64,000 nt of DNA from Xanthomonas indica. Its GTDB lineage: Bacteria; Pseudomonadota; Gammaproteobacteria; Xanthomonadales; Xanthomonadaceae. Under the pieces are notes generated by a model. That model saw nothing but the letters and a program-made list of their open reading frames with translations. It was not told the DNA's origin and ran no database searches. Position numbers and translations under genes: made by a program. Shown piece after piece: positions 15,285 through 24,699 of this stretch. Numbering within the stretch: position 1 is the stretch's first letter; every line of letters begins with the position of its first letter. The stretch spans positions 2,650,501-2,714,500 of the forward strand of contig NZ_CP131914.1 of assembly GCF_040529045.1 (NCBI RefSeq). Reading direction: 5' to 3'.

Positions 15285-17450
15285 TCACCACCGATACGTG
15301 GCCGTGGCCATCACGCGGCGCTGCTCGCCGTAATAGCAGTTGTCGTAGGCGTCGCAGTTGCTGAGGTAGGTCTTGTCGGCGAGATTGCGCACATTCACGG
15401 CCAGGCTCCAGCGGTCGCGGTCGTAGCCGAGCAGCGCGTCGAACAGGGTGAATGCCGGTACCTCGGCGCGCGCGGCATCCAGGTCGCCGCGGTTGGCGCC
15501 GGTGTAGCGGGCGCCCAGGCCGAGCCGGATGCCGTTGTCGAAGCGGTAGTCGCCCCACAGTGCGGCGGCGTGGCGCGAGACCGCCGACAGCGGCTTGCCC
15601 AGTTCGCGCGGGTTGCTGCTGGCGGTGACGTGCACCGTCGGCGTGTAGCTGTAGGAGCCGATCAGTTGCAACCGCGGCAGCGGGTGCAGCGTCGCCTCCA
15701 GTTCCAGGCCGCGCACCAGTGTCTCGCCGGTCTGGCGCGGGAGGAAATCCGGATCGTAGGTCAGGTAGTTGCGCCGGCGCAGGTCGAACACGGCGGCGCT
15801 GTACGACTGGGTGCCGCCATCGGGCTGGAAGCGCAGGCCGGCTTCGTACTGGCGCCCGCTTTCCGGGCGGAACGCGCGGCCGCTCAGCGGGTCGCGCGTG
15901 GCGGTCGGCACGAAGGACTCGCTGTAGCTCAGGTACGGCGCCCAGCCGTTCGCGGCCACGTAGGTCAGGCCGGCGCGCTTGCTGGCCTTGCGTTCGACGA
16001 TGTCGCCGCGGCTGCCGTCCAGGCGGCTGTGCAGCGTGCTGTCGGCCCGGTCGTAGCGGGCGCCGATGGTGAGCAGCCAGCGCTCGCGCCAGCGCACCTG
16101 GTCCTGCACGTACAGGCCGGTCTGGCTCACCGTGGCGATGCCGTCGTACCAGGGGGCGGGCAGTTGCACCGGATCGCCGTAGACCGGATGGCGGATGTCC
16201 AGCGGCGTGGTGGTGCCGCCGCTGTGGCTGACCTGGTCGATGCGCGTGCGTTGATAGTCCAGGCCGAACAGCAGCGTGTGCTGCACGGCGCCGGCGTGCA
16301 GGCGCAGCTCGAGCTGGTTGTCCAGGTTCAGTGCATGCACCGTTTCCTTGCTGTCCGAAGCGGTGCGGCGCAGCCGGGCGAAGTTGGATGGGTCCAGCGG
16401 ATCGGCGGGGTCGTCGATGACGAAGCCGCGTCCCTGCACACTGCGGTAGTCCACCTTCAGGCGGCCGAAGCGCGCGTTCTGGCGCAGATGCAGCACGTCG
16501 TTGATGCGGTGTTCGAACAGCGCGGCGACCATCGCCGTGTCCAGGTCGAAACGGTTGTAGGCCGGGTCGCTTTCGAACAGGCGGCTGGGGAGATAGGTGC
16601 CGATCGCCGTCGGCACCAGCGATCCCACCGCCGGCCGCATGCGCAGGTAGACGCCGGCGCGGGTGCGGCCGAGTTGCGAGAGCAGGGTGAGGCGGGTGGC
16701 CTCGCTGGGCGCCCAGGTCAGCGCCGGGGCCAGGAAACGGCGGTCGTCGCGCATGCCGCCGGCCGGCAGCTCGGCCTCGCGCGCCAACGCGGTGAGGCGG
16801 TACAGGACGGTGCCGTCCTCGCTCAGCGGCCCGGACAGGTCGCCGGCGAGTTGCCGCCGCCGGTGATCGCCAAGCTGCACCTGCAGTTCGTGCAGCGGCT
16901 CGGCGGTGGGGCGCTTGCTGACCGCGTTGACCAGCCCGCCCGGGCCACTCTGTCCGTACAGCACCGAGGCCGGGCCGCGCAGCACCTCGATGCGTTCGGC
17001 GCCGTAGCGCTCGATCGGCCAGATGCCCCAGTTGCCGTTATTGCGCAGCGGCATGCCGTCCAGGTAGAAGCCGGGCGCATAGGCGTCGAAGCCGCGCAGC
17101 GAGATCCAGTCGTAGCGCGAGTCGGTGCCGTAGCGGGTGGGGATCACTCCGGGCGTGTAGCTCAGCGCGTCCTTGAGCGTCTGCGCGCCCTGGGCCTGCA
17201 TGCGCGCATCGTCGATCACCGACAGCGATTGCGGCGTTTCCAGCAGGCTGGTGTCGGTCTTGGTGGCGGCGCTGCTGCGCTTGCCGGGATCGCTGCGCTC
17301 GCTGACGCGCACCGCGGGCAGCGTGGTGGCGTCGGTTTGCGCGCCGGCAGCGGGTGAGCCGGCCGTGGCGAGCACGGCGATGGCGGCGGCCAGCGGTGCG
17401 ACGCGGCGGGTGCGGCGCGCGAACGCCGGGCAGTAGAAAGTGGGCGACAT
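15285..17450 (-). CDS. TonB-dependent siderophore receptor
   Basis: A 721-residue outer-membrane receptor, starting MSPTFYCPAFARRTRRVAPL with a signal peptide ending near SPAAGAQ. The plug domain has ETPQSLSVID, then LRGFDAYAPGFYLDGMPL, and RIEVLRGPASVLYGQSGPGG, the signature of FhuA/FpvA-type siderophore receptors. A 22-strand barrel follows, and the chain ends in aromatic YRW as porin-like barrels do. There is no N-terminal signalling (STN) domain, so it does not drive an anti-sigma factor. The ATG at 17448-17450 is chosen because the signal peptide follows it. The ferric-siderophore substrate is unknown. No siderophore biosynthesis gene is nearby. Confidence 0.93.
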   Translation of the reverse strand: MSPTFYCPAFARRTRRVAPLAAAIAVLATAGSPAAGAQTDATTLPAVRVSERSDPGKRSSAATKTDTSLLETPQSLSVIDDARMQAQGAQTLKDALSYTPGVIPTRYGTDSRYDWISLRGFDAYAPGFYLDGMPLRNNGNWGIWPIERYGAERIEVLRGPASVLYGQSGPGGLVNAVSKRPTAEPLHELQVQLGDHRRRQLAGDLSGPLSEDGTVLYRLTALAREAELPAGGMRDDRRFLAPALTWAPSEATRLTLLSQLGRTRAGVYLRMRPAVGSLVPTAIGTYLPSRLFESDPAYNRFDLDTAMVAALFEHRINDVLHLRQNARFGRLKVDYRSVQGRGFVIDDPADPLDPSNFARLRRTASDSKETVHALNLDNQLELRLHAGAVQHTLLFGLDYQRTRIDQVSHSGGTTTPLDIRHPVYGDPVQLPAPWYDGIATVSQTGLYVQDQVRWRERWLLTIGARYDRADSTLHSRLDGSRGDIVERKASKRAGLTYVAANGWAPYLSYSESFVPTATRDPLSGRAFRPESGRQYEAGLRFQPDGGTQSYSAAVFDLRRRNYLTYDPDFLPRQTGETLVRGLELEATLHPLPRLQLIGSYSYTPTVHVTASSNPRELGKPLSAVSRHAAALWGDYRFDNGIRLGLGARYTGANRGDLDAARAEVPAFTLFDALLGYDRDRWSLAVNVRNLADKTYLSNCDAYDNCYYGEQRRVMATATYRW

Positions 17451-17547
17451 CAGGCGACTCCTTTGCGGAGCCTGCGCGCGACCAACGAGGCGCACAGGCG
17501 GGGGGAAGGGCTGCCTGGGCGCGGGCCTGGGTGGCGAGGGAATGGGT

Positions 17548-17574
17548 GGTCCGCCGCCACTGCGGCGGCGGACC
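17548..17574. terminator. Hairpin between DUF2628 gene and TonB receptor
   Basis: GGTCCGCCGCC at 17548-17558 pairs perfectly with GGCGGCGGACC at 17564-17574 around a 5-nt loop. It lies just after the stop of the DUF2628 gene. There is no T-tract, so it is either a transcript-stabilising hairpin or a weak terminator. Confidence 0.45.
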
Positions 17575-17607
17575 GGTGCGCATGCAAGGCGTTGCGCGAG
17601 GGAGCGC

Positions 17608-18003
17608 TTACCAGCGGATGCCTTCGAACGGGTTCCAGCTGGTGCTGCCCTTCACCTTGTCCAGATAGTAGGCGTAGTTGGCGGTCATGCCGACCAGGAT
17701 CGAATAGGCGATGCCGAAGGCCCGGCTGGCCGCGTCCGGAAGGAAGGCCAACGCGATCCCGCAGCACAGCGAGATGGCGAGCAGCACCAGCGCCTTGCGC
17801 CACAGCCCGATGACGAACAGGTAGATGAAGCCGAAGAAGAAGGCGAACCAGTTCATGTTGAGGCGCAGCTTCTCCTTGAACGGCAGCGCTTTCATCGCGT
17901 CCTTGAAACGCGCCGACTTGGGTTCGCCGTAGGTGTCGTAGAAGTGGAAGCGGAACTGCCATTTGGGGCTGTACTGGCTGTAATCGTGGGTCGTGCTGTG
18001 CAT
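17608..18003 (-). CDS. DUF2628 small membrane protein
   Basis: A 131-residue inner-membrane protein. The N-terminal third is soluble (YSPKWQFRFHFYDTYGEP). Then come an amphipathic stretch and three hydrophobic segments (about 50-68, 70-88 and 96-115), with the conserved aromatic NMNWFAFFFGFIYLF. This layout of a cytosolic head followed by 'F.GF.Y' helices is that of DUF2628. The function of the family is unknown. The start ATG at 18001-18003 is preceded by an AGAGAA-type purine stretch. Transcribed towards the TonB receptor gene but separated from it by a hairpin. Confidence 0.75.
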   Translation of the reverse strand: MHSTTHDYSQYSPKWQFRFHFYDTYGEPKSARFKDAMKALPFKEKLRLNMNWFAFFFGFIYLFVIGLWRKALVLLAISLCCGIALAFLPDAASRAFGIAYSILVGMTANYAYYLDKVKGSTSWNPFEGIRW

Positions 18004-18235
18004 CGTGGTTCTCTTCTGCGGGTGGATGGGGCGGAGGGATGCGTGATCGCGCGCTAGTGCGCGCAGGGCGCCGGCGGTGTGCGGAGGTGCCGCGTTGACC
18101 TTTGCCGGCGGCGCGGGCACCGTAGGCGCGCTCCAGCGAGGCGGCCTGCGGCGTTTGCGAGGGACGCCCCTGGGAGTGGAAGGCCGGGACGCGGTGTCGG
18201 CCGGTCTCGATGCGGCAGTCGACAAGGAGCACGCG

Positions 18236-18703
18236 ATGGGGTTGCAGGAAATGTCCGCCACGGCGTGCCGCGCACTGCCGCTGCTCATTGGCATCCTGTT
18301 CGCCGCGCCTGCCGCGGCCAGGGAGACGCTGCATTGCCCCGAGCGCCTGCGCGTCGCCGACGCGCCATTGCAGAGCCCGGACCTGCCGGCGGGGGCCCGC
18401 GTCGACCTCGCCGCCACGCCGCCGCTGCGGCTGTTCTCCAGCGGCGTCTATTCCGGGCCGCCGCGCGAGATGGCCGCGCTGGTGCCGAGCAACGAGGACA
18501 CCCGCCGACCCGGCGATGCGGGCGCGTCGATCTGGCGCTTCGATGCGCCAGATCCGCATGGCCTCTATCTGGTGTGCGGATACGGGCCGGACGGCTTGGT
18601 GCAGGTCTCCCGGCGTGTCGGCGATGTCGCGCGCTGCGAGGCGACGCCGATGCGCCCGAGCAGCGCCGATCCGACCGTCGGCATCCTGTTCGTGTGCGAG
18701 TGA
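18236..18703 (+). CDS. STY0301-like periplasmic protein
   Basis: A 155-residue protein with a signal peptide (cleavage probably after FAAPAAA) and a mature part beginning RETLHCPERLRV. The CP near the mature N-terminus, the central VYSGPPREMAALVP, and a late Cys pair (YLVCGYG and RCEATPM) resemble the STY0301 family of unknown function. A good ribosome-binding site, AAGGAG at about 18225-18230, selects the ATG at 18236. Nine bases separate it from the next gene, so the two are probably co-transcribed. Likely soluble in the periplasm with disulphides. Confidence 0.65.
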   Translation: MGLQEMSATACRALPLLIGILFAAPAAARETLHCPERLRVADAPLQSPDLPAGARVDLAATPPLRLFSSGVYSGPPREMAALVPSNEDTRRPGDAGASIWRFDAPDPHGLYLVCGYGPDGLVQVSRRVGDVARCEATPMRPSSADPTVGILFVCE

Positions 18704-18712
18704 GGCCGCGCG

Positions 18713-19021
18713 ATGGCACGCCCGCGCAAGGCCGTGGCGATCGCCGCGCAGGTGCTGTCCTGGAGCGTCTACGTGCTGGGCATGTTGCTGCTGTACGCCG
18801 TCTCGGGCGGCCCGTACGCGTGGGTGGACGGCAGCGATCCGTCGCTGTCCTCGGCCGGTTTCCAGGACAGCGGCAATGGGCGCCTGGTCGGCCTGTGCGT
18901 GCTGGTCGCGCTGGTGCTGCTGCAGGGCGTGCACGCGTTGCTCAGCCGTCGCCGCAGGGCGCGTGGGTGCTGCCTGGGCGCGATGGCGCTGGCCTGCCTG
19001 GCCTGGTCTTGCTGGAACTGA
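18713..19021 (+). CDS. Small inner-membrane protein, unknown
   Basis: A 102-residue protein with three predicted membrane helices (about 9-30, 58-76 and 84-101) separated by a short polar loop containing GGPYAWVDGSDPSLSS and by a very basic RRRRAR turn. I recognise no family. It follows the STY0301-like gene at 9 bp spacing and starts with ATG at 18713 after a weak purine stretch. It is probably co-transcribed with it. Nothing in the sequence points to a function. Confidence 0.5.
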   Translation: MARPRKAVAIAAQVLSWSVYVLGMLLLYAVSGGPYAWVDGSDPSLSSAGFQDSGNGRLVGLCVLVALVLLQGVHALLSRRRRARGCCLGAMALACLAWSCWN

Positions 19022-19246
19022 GCGCAGTCTCCATCCCGCGTGCGCACACGACGCACGCAGGCACACGCGCACCGCGCGGCGCATGCCGCGGGCGGTGACA
19101 TCCTTGTCGCGCGTGGTGCGGTGCTGCATCGGGAGAACGGTCGTCCAGGACGGCGGAGCGGGCGGCGCCGCGTATGCCGACGCGATTCCAGCCCGAAAGA
19201 GGAAAGTCCTGTTGAAGAGACGAGCGAGGGGCGGCGATCCCTACCT

Positions 19247-19279
19247 TGGGGGATTGGGGAGTCGGGATTGGGGATTGGT
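19247..19279. repeat. GGGATTG-type short tandem repeat
   Basis: The stretch reads as three degenerate copies of GGGGATTGGGGA/GTCGGGATT. The same motif in the opposite orientation ends the oprB gene at 51341-51374. The 346 bp from 19022 to 19367 hold nothing else that I recognise. Confidence 0.65.
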
Positions 19280-19367
19280 CAGGGCGTCGCGGCGCGCCTG
19301 ACGGTTACGCGGTTGATGCAGGCGAGGGTGGTCACGTGCCGGACCGCGTCCGGCTCCGCGCCATGGC

Positions 19368-21578
19368 TCAACCCTGCGGCGGCGCTGTAGCGGTGCGCGC
19401 CTTGCGTCGCATACGCCGGCGCAGCAGCCAGCCCGCCGCGGTCAGCAGCGCCAGGCCGGTCGCGCCCAGGGCGAGTCGGTGCGTGTGCACGAACTGGCGC
19501 AAGGCCTGGCCGCGATCGCTCCACAGGCGCCGCCGCGCGCCGTCGAAATCCGGTGTCTCGCAGGCGCCCACGCCGAACACGTAGGCCTTGCCGGGCAGCG
19601 GATTGAGCGCGCCGTGCGCGACGTAGCGCTGGTAGGAACGACGTGCCTGTGCCGGGTCGAGGGTGATCAGCCAGTCGGTGGCCTGGCACAGCACGGCGGC
19701 ATAGGCCTGGCTGCGTGCCGGCAGGTCGTCGGCAGCGCGATCGGCCAGGGCGGCGGCGATCCAGCGGTAGTGGTAACGGCGATAGGGTTGCGCGGCGGTG
19801 GCGTCCCAGCGCTGCGCTTCGGCGGCGGCGACCAGGCCGCCGGGGCGCAATCGCGCGTGCGGTGTGGTGTCGGCATAGTTGCCGGCGTAGACCCGGTTGT
19901 CCGGCCCCAGCTCGTAGCCCAGCAGTTCCATGCCGTGGCGGCGCGCGATCAGCGCGGCCTGGTAGTGGCCCTCGGCGCGGCCGATGCCGGTCCAGGCCGA
20001 GGCCGCCTGCCGCCGCGCATCGCGATAGCGGCGTGCCGCCTCGCGCAGCTCGGGCTGGGCGAAATAGGGCAGCGCGTCGTCGTAATGGCCGGTGCGCATC
20101 AGCCGGCGCGCCAGCAGTTCGCGCAGTTTCAGCGGCGGCGTCCGTTCCCAGTCATTCGTCGTCGCGTCCGTGGCGACCGGCGGTGCGGCGGGGACGTGGC
20201 GATCCACGTAGTCCTGCAGTTCCTGCACGGTGAGCACGCGCTCGGCGACCGCGGCGGCATCTTCCCAATAGAGGTCGCCGCTGCGGTACAGCTGCGCGAA
20301 CGCCTCCACGTAGCTGCCGCGTTGCAATGCCAGGATCGCCGCTTCGCCGTCGATGCGGCACTGCGGTTTGACCGTCTCGTTGCTCCAGCCGGCGGCACGG
20401 CGCGTGCCCCAGTCCTCGTTCGGCGGGAAGCGCCGCGATGCCTGCGCGTAGGCCTGTGCCGCGCGCGCGGCATCGCCGTCGCGCAGTGCCATCTTGGCGC
20501 GCAACCACCACGCCAGGCCGCTGTCGCCGGCATGCGCGAGCAGGCGCGCGGTGCCGGGATAATCGCCCTGGCGGTAGGCCAGCGCCGCCAGCCGGTCGGC
20601 GTCTTCCACCGGATCGCGTTGTCCCTCCTGCAGCAGGCGCAGGAAGCGCGCCGAGGACAGCGCGCTGCCGGTCTCGGGATCGAAGGCGGTGGTGTCGCTG
20701 AGCAGCTTGGCGATCAGCAGCCGGCGCACCGCCTGCTGTCGCAGCAGCGGTGCCAGTGCCGCATCGCTGCGGCGGGCGAGATCGGCGGCCACCTGCTGCA
20801 GCGAGCTCATGCCGGTGGCCGAGCCCTGCGCGGCCTGCACCGCATACAGGCCGATCGCGCCGTTCCAGTCGCCGGCAGCCAGCAGCAGGCGCGCCTCCTC
20901 GCCGAGGCTGGCGATGCCCAGCTCCAGCGGATCATCGAACCCGGCCAGGCGCAACGTCCGGGTCTGCTGGAAGGCCTGCTGCGCCTGCTGCCGCTCCGCC
21001 TGGCGCTGCGCGGCCGCATCGCCCGGCAGCGCGCGCTCGGCGGCCAGCGCCAGGCTGCGCCCCAGCGAGTAGGCGGCCCAGGTGCTGCGCGCGCGGCGCT
21101 GCGCTTCGGGCAGCGCCAGCACCTGGCGGAAGTAGTCCGCCGCCGAAGGATACTGGCCCTGCGCGAACGCCACCGCGCCGGCGGTGTACAGGCGCAGTTC
21201 CGGCGGCAGCTCGGCACCTTCGCGCTCCACGCGTCGCGCATCGTCCAGCGCGCGGAGTTGTTCGATCCGGGCGAACTGCGCAGCGCTCAGTTGCGTGCGT
21301 TCGACGTCGCTGCGCTGCTGCGGGAATTGCGCGCCGGCGTCCCAGTAGCGCGGCAAGGTCGCTGCGCTGGCGCGGCCGAGGCCGTCGATCGGCGCACCCA
21401 GGCGCTGCACCTCGCGGGCGAAGCTGCCCTCCGGCAACTGCGCCAGGGCGCCGGCGCGGTCGTCGAGCAGGCGGTACGGGAAATCCGGGCCGCAGGCGCG
21501 GGCGCCGCCCAGCGGCAGCAGGACCAGCAGCAGCGCGGCGGCCAGTGCGGCCGCGGGTCGGGAATCACGGCAGGACAT
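19368..21578 (-). CDS. Secreted TPR-like repeat protein with C-terminal membrane anchor
   Basis: A 736-residue protein. The N-terminus MSCRDSRPAAALAAALLLVLLPLGGARA is a signal sequence. The body is almost entirely alpha-helical and rich in Ala, Leu, Arg and Gln, with TPR-like pairs such as GAVAFAQGQYPSAADYFRQV and LAYRQGDYPGTARLLAHAG. Near the C-terminus HRLALGATGLALLTAAGWLL is a membrane helix followed by a basic tail. The ATG at 21576-21578 is chosen because the signal peptide begins there; it overlaps the upstream DUF3142 gene by 14 bp, so the pair is coupled. Likely a periplasm-facing, membrane-anchored scaffold. No enzyme motif seen. Confidence 0.7.
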   Translation of the reverse strand: MSCRDSRPAAALAAALLLVLLPLGGARACGPDFPYRLLDDRAGALAQLPEGSFAREVQRLGAPIDGLGRASAATLPRYWDAGAQFPQQRSDVERTQLSAAQFARIEQLRALDDARRVEREGAELPPELRLYTAGAVAFAQGQYPSAADYFRQVLALPEAQRRARSTWAAYSLGRSLALAAERALPGDAAAQRQAERQQAQQAFQQTRTLRLAGFDDPLELGIASLGEEARLLLAAGDWNGAIGLYAVQAAQGSATGMSSLQQVAADLARRSDAALAPLLRQQAVRRLLIAKLLSDTTAFDPETGSALSSARFLRLLQEGQRDPVEDADRLAALAYRQGDYPGTARLLAHAGDSGLAWWLRAKMALRDGDAARAAQAYAQASRRFPPNEDWGTRRAAGWSNETVKPQCRIDGEAAILALQRGSYVEAFAQLYRSGDLYWEDAAAVAERVLTVQELQDYVDRHVPAAPPVATDATTNDWERTPPLKLRELLARRLMRTGHYDDALPYFAQPELREAARRYRDARRQAASAWTGIGRAEGHYQAALIARRHGMELLGYELGPDNRVYAGNYADTTPHARLRPGGLVAAAEAQRWDATAAQPYRRYHYRWIAAALADRAADDLPARSQAYAAVLCQATDWLITLDPAQARRSYQRYVAHGALNPLPGKAYVFGVGACETPDFDGARRRLWSDRGQALRQFVHTHRLALGATGLALLTAAGWLLRRRMRRKARTATAPPQG

Positions 21579-22761
21579 CGATGGCACCTGTGTGCAGGGC
21601 GCGGCAGCGGACCCAGCCGAGCGCACGGCGTTCTCCGGCGGCCAGGGGCGGGGATGCGGTGGTGCGGTCGAAACGGGGCGCCTGTGCCGGCAGTTGCAGG
21701 CGGTAATCGCCGAGCGCGTCGCCGGCCTCGCAGGCGCTGCCGTGCAGGACGACGTGCTGCGGCGGCGCGGCTGCGGTGTTGCCATGGTTGGTCAAGCTCA
21801 GATCGTAGACCGGGCCGGTGCCGCTGGCCTGCACCTGCACCGCCGCGTGCAAGGGGCGCCCGTGCACCACGGCCTGCAGCGTCGCCAGCGGCCAGGCGCG
21901 GCGGTCGCCCGGCAGCGGCAGGCGGAACCAGACCAGCCCGGCCAGGTGCGGCGGACGGCGGTCGCGCAGCGCAGCGACGAACGCGGCGAGCTGCTGCGGC
22001 GACACCCGCAGTTCGTGGCGTGTGCCGCGTGCCGCCAGCGGCGCTTCACTCTCGACCAGCGGGGCAACGTCGGCATCGGCGCTGTCGACCAGCGCCACGC
22101 CGTAGGCCGGCAGGGCCAGCCAGAATGGCGTGGCGCTGCGCTGGGCGTAGCGGTCGGTCCAGCGCCGCGCCTGCACCGGATCGAACAGGCCGGTGGCGGG
22201 CGCATTGACCGCATGCACCTGCAGCACCGAGCTGTCGACCGTGCGCAGCAGCGGCGTCAGCGCCGGGCTCTCCAGCCAGGCGGGCAGGGCGGTGATGCTC
22301 AGCGTCAGCTCGGCCGGCAACGCGCCGCGCAGTTGCCGCAGCAGTGCCGCATAGGCGGGCAGGCGTGCGGTGGCGCAGTCGTGGTCGATCTCCACCCCGC
22401 GCAGCGCCACGCCGGCGGCGCGCCAACGGCGCACCACCTGCAGTATCTCGGTGTCGATGCGCGTCGCATCCAGTGCCGGCAACTGCCCGTCCATCCGCAC
22501 CACCGCGATCACCGGGCGGCCATCGGCGGCGAGCTGCCGCAGATCCACGGCGGCGCGGCCCCAGCCGGCGCGCGGATGCGCCTGCAACGCCAGCACGCGC
22601 AGCGCCGCGAAGTCCGCGCGGGTCTGGGCCAGCGCCACCGCATGCGCGCCGCTCCATTGCCGTTGCCAGACGTAGACCTGTTGTTCCAGCGGCGGCGGTG
22701 CCGATGCCGCGCAGCCGCCCAGCAGCAGACTCAGTCCGAGGAGCGCGCGGCGCAGCGACAC
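21565..22761 (-). CDS. DUF3142 lipoprotein
   Basis: A 398-residue protein with the GTG at 22759-22761 as the most sensible start: it gives a short lipoprotein signal SLRRALLGLSLLLGGCAAS with lipobox LGGC. The body has repeated beta-alpha patterns such as VIAVVRMDGQLPALD, GVALRGVEIDHDCATARLPAY and SVLQVHAVNAP, as in the TIM-barrel-like DUF3142 family. The EIDHDCA stretch sits where glycoside-hydrolase-like barrels often carry acidic catalytic residues, but no activity is proven for the family. The downstream TPR gene overlaps it. Other ATG starts upstream would add an Arg/Ala-rich leader without signal character. Confidence 0.75.
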   Translation of the reverse strand: MSLRRALLGLSLLLGGCAASAPPPLEQQVYVWQRQWSGAHAVALAQTRADFAALRVLALQAHPRAGWGRAAVDLRQLAADGRPVIAVVRMDGQLPALDATRIDTEILQVVRRWRAAGVALRGVEIDHDCATARLPAYAALLRQLRGALPAELTLSITALPAWLESPALTPLLRTVDSSVLQVHAVNAPATGLFDPVQARRWTDRYAQRSATPFWLALPAYGVALVDSADADVAPLVESEAPLAARGTRHELRVSPQQLAAFVAALRDRRPPHLAGLVWFRLPLPGDRRAWPLATLQAVVHGRPLHAAVQVQASGTGPVYDLSLTNHGNTAAAPPQHVVLHGSACEAGDALGDYRLQLPAQAPRFDRTTASPPLAAGERRALGWVRCRALHTGAIDVLP

Positions 22762-22859
22762 GGCGGCCGTGTCAGGCCAGGCACGGCTGCACGCGGCGGC
22801 GGCGCGGCCACGGCACCGTCGGGCAGGCACTGTGCGCAGCGCGGCTCATGCGCTGGCCA

Positions 22860-24530
22860 TCACGAGAACAGCCCGAACAGGCGCTTCTTCGGCTTGGCCG
22901 CCAGTTGCCGGGCCAGCTCGTAGCTCTCGCGCACGTCCGCACGCTCGTGCAGCGCCAGCGAGCGCTCGAAGGCGGCGAGCGATGCGGGGTAGGCGCCGAG
23001 GTTCATGTGGCAATTGGCTTCCATCATGTACAGCTGCGCCGCCGAGCCGGGGTCCGCCTGCAACATCGCGTCGTCGAGCAGGGCGCGTGCGGCGTCGCAG
23101 GCCGGCAATGCGCTGCGGTAGTCCTTGAGCACGTAATGGCAGTTGGCCTGGTAGTAGTGCGTGTAGAAGTCGTCCGTGCCGTCGCGCTGCACGGCGAGGA
23201 AGTCCTGCAGCGCGGCCTTGGTGTCCGGCAAATAGTACAGCAGCAGGTAGCCGCGCCCGTGCCGCGCGCGCTTGAGCGCCTGCGCGTCCTGCTGCTGCGC
23301 GGCCTGGGCGATCAGCGTGGTGTAGGCGTCGACCGCGGCCGGATATTCGCGCGCCTCGCCGAGCGCGCTGGCGTGCACGAACAGCGTGTCCAGGTCGTGC
23401 GGATTCGCCTCTGCCGCCGCCCGCGACAGGGCAGTGTCGACCTGCTGCGGCTGCAGCCCGCCCAGCGCCCGCGCCGCGGTGAGCCGGTGGTGCGCCTGCA
23501 CCAGCGCATACATCCTAAGCAGTTCCGGATCGGCCTGGGCGTCGTCGGGCAGCGCCTCGAACGCTTCCTGCGCCGCATCGGCGATCTCCAGTACGTCGGC
23601 ATGGCGGCCGACACGGTTGAGATGGCTGCAGGCCGCCTGCGCACAATCCAGGAACAGCGGCGTGTCCAGTTCGTAGTCCATCATCAGGGTCAGCGCCAGG
23701 TCCGCCGCCTCGGCGCGCAGGCCCTGATGGCGATAGGCCTCGCGCAGGTTCTGGTACAGGAACTGGAACTGGCTGTGGCGCAGGCCCTCCTCGAGGATGG
23801 CCTGCGCCTGCGCGTAGAGGCCGCGGTCCATGTACAGGATGCCGAGGTTGTTGCAGCACATCGCGAAGGTGTGGGTGTCGGTGTTGCAGGTGGCGGTGTC
23901 GCCCAGTTCCAGGCCCTGCCGGAACAGCGTGGTGCAGTGTTCGTAGAGCGCGAACTGCACGGCGTCGACATAGCCGGCGTCGGCCGGATCCAGCCCCGCG
24001 TGCTTCCATTTGCCGATGGACACACCGGCACCGTAGTAGTGGCAGGCGTTGCCGTCGCGGAAGTCCAGCTGCAGCAGCTGCGGCGACTGCCCGGCCGGCA
24101 GCGACTCCATCTCGAACAGGCGGACCTGCAGGTCCACCTGCGGCTGGAGCGCCTGCGCATTGCGGTAGGCGCCGATCGCGGCGGCGTGTTCGTCCAGCCA
24201 GTAGTGCGCGCTGCCGAGCAGTCGGTGCGCCTCGGCCTTGTCCGGGGCCAGGCCGATCGCGCGCCCGGCCCAGTCGGCGACAGTGCGCAGCGCCTGCTCG
24301 CGGTTGTTGTTGAAGTGCGCGCTGCGGTCCAGGTAGACCAGGCACTTCACCAACCACGGCCCGGCGTCGCCCGGCGCGGCCTGGATCCGCGCGTCGCAGC
24401 GCTGCATCAGCAGCGCGAGGTCGGCCTCCTGCAGGTGATCGAGCGCGCTCGTGCCGGACCACAGCGTGTACAGGCCCTCGAAGTCGTCCTGGTGAAGGGC
24501 GGCCATGCCGCGTTGGATCAGGGTCTGCAT
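22860..24530 (-). CDS. Cytoplasmic TPR-repeat protein
   Basis: A 556-residue helical protein without signal peptide, made of degenerate TPR units (for example CNNLGILYMDRGLYAQAQAI and AEAHRLLGSAHYWLDEHAAA). The last residues are KPKKRLFGLFS. The middle (DFRDGNACHYYGAGVSIGKW) does not look like TPR and may be a small inserted domain. It lies between the TonB receptor and the DUF3142 gene on the same strand, with gaps of about 170 and 100 bp, so it is probably part of the same transcriptional region. The role is presumably protein-protein contact; the partner is unknown. Confidence 0.75.
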   Translation of the reverse strand: MQTLIQRGMAALHQDDFEGLYTLWSGTSALDHLQEADLALLMQRCDARIQAAPGDAGPWLVKCLVYLDRSAHFNNNREQALRTVADWAGRAIGLAPDKAEAHRLLGSAHYWLDEHAAAIGAYRNAQALQPQVDLQVRLFEMESLPAGQSPQLLQLDFRDGNACHYYGAGVSIGKWKHAGLDPADAGYVDAVQFALYEHCTTLFRQGLELGDTATCNTDTHTFAMCCNNLGILYMDRGLYAQAQAILEEGLRHSQFQFLYQNLREAYRHQGLRAEAADLALTLMMDYELDTPLFLDCAQAACSHLNRVGRHADVLEIADAAQEAFEALPDDAQADPELLRMYALVQAHHRLTAARALGGLQPQQVDTALSRAAAEANPHDLDTLFVHASALGEAREYPAAVDAYTTLIAQAAQQQDAQALKRARHGRGYLLLYYLPDTKAALQDFLAVQRDGTDDFYTHYYQANCHYVLKDYRSALPACDAARALLDDAMLQADPGSAAQLYMMEANCHMNLGAYPASLAAFERSLALHERADVRESYELARQLAAKPKKRLFGLFS

Positions 24531-24699
24531 GCAGCGGTGCTCCGGAACAGGGCGGTGCGGGAACCGGCAGCAGCGCGCGGCAGCGTCTCCCGCGGGGGGC
24601 GTTGCGGTAGATAGACGAGCCAGTGGCGGCTTTCCCTACCGTGCTCGGAGCCGATCGGGCGCGAGACGGACTGCGCGTACCGTACCTGGGCGACACGCC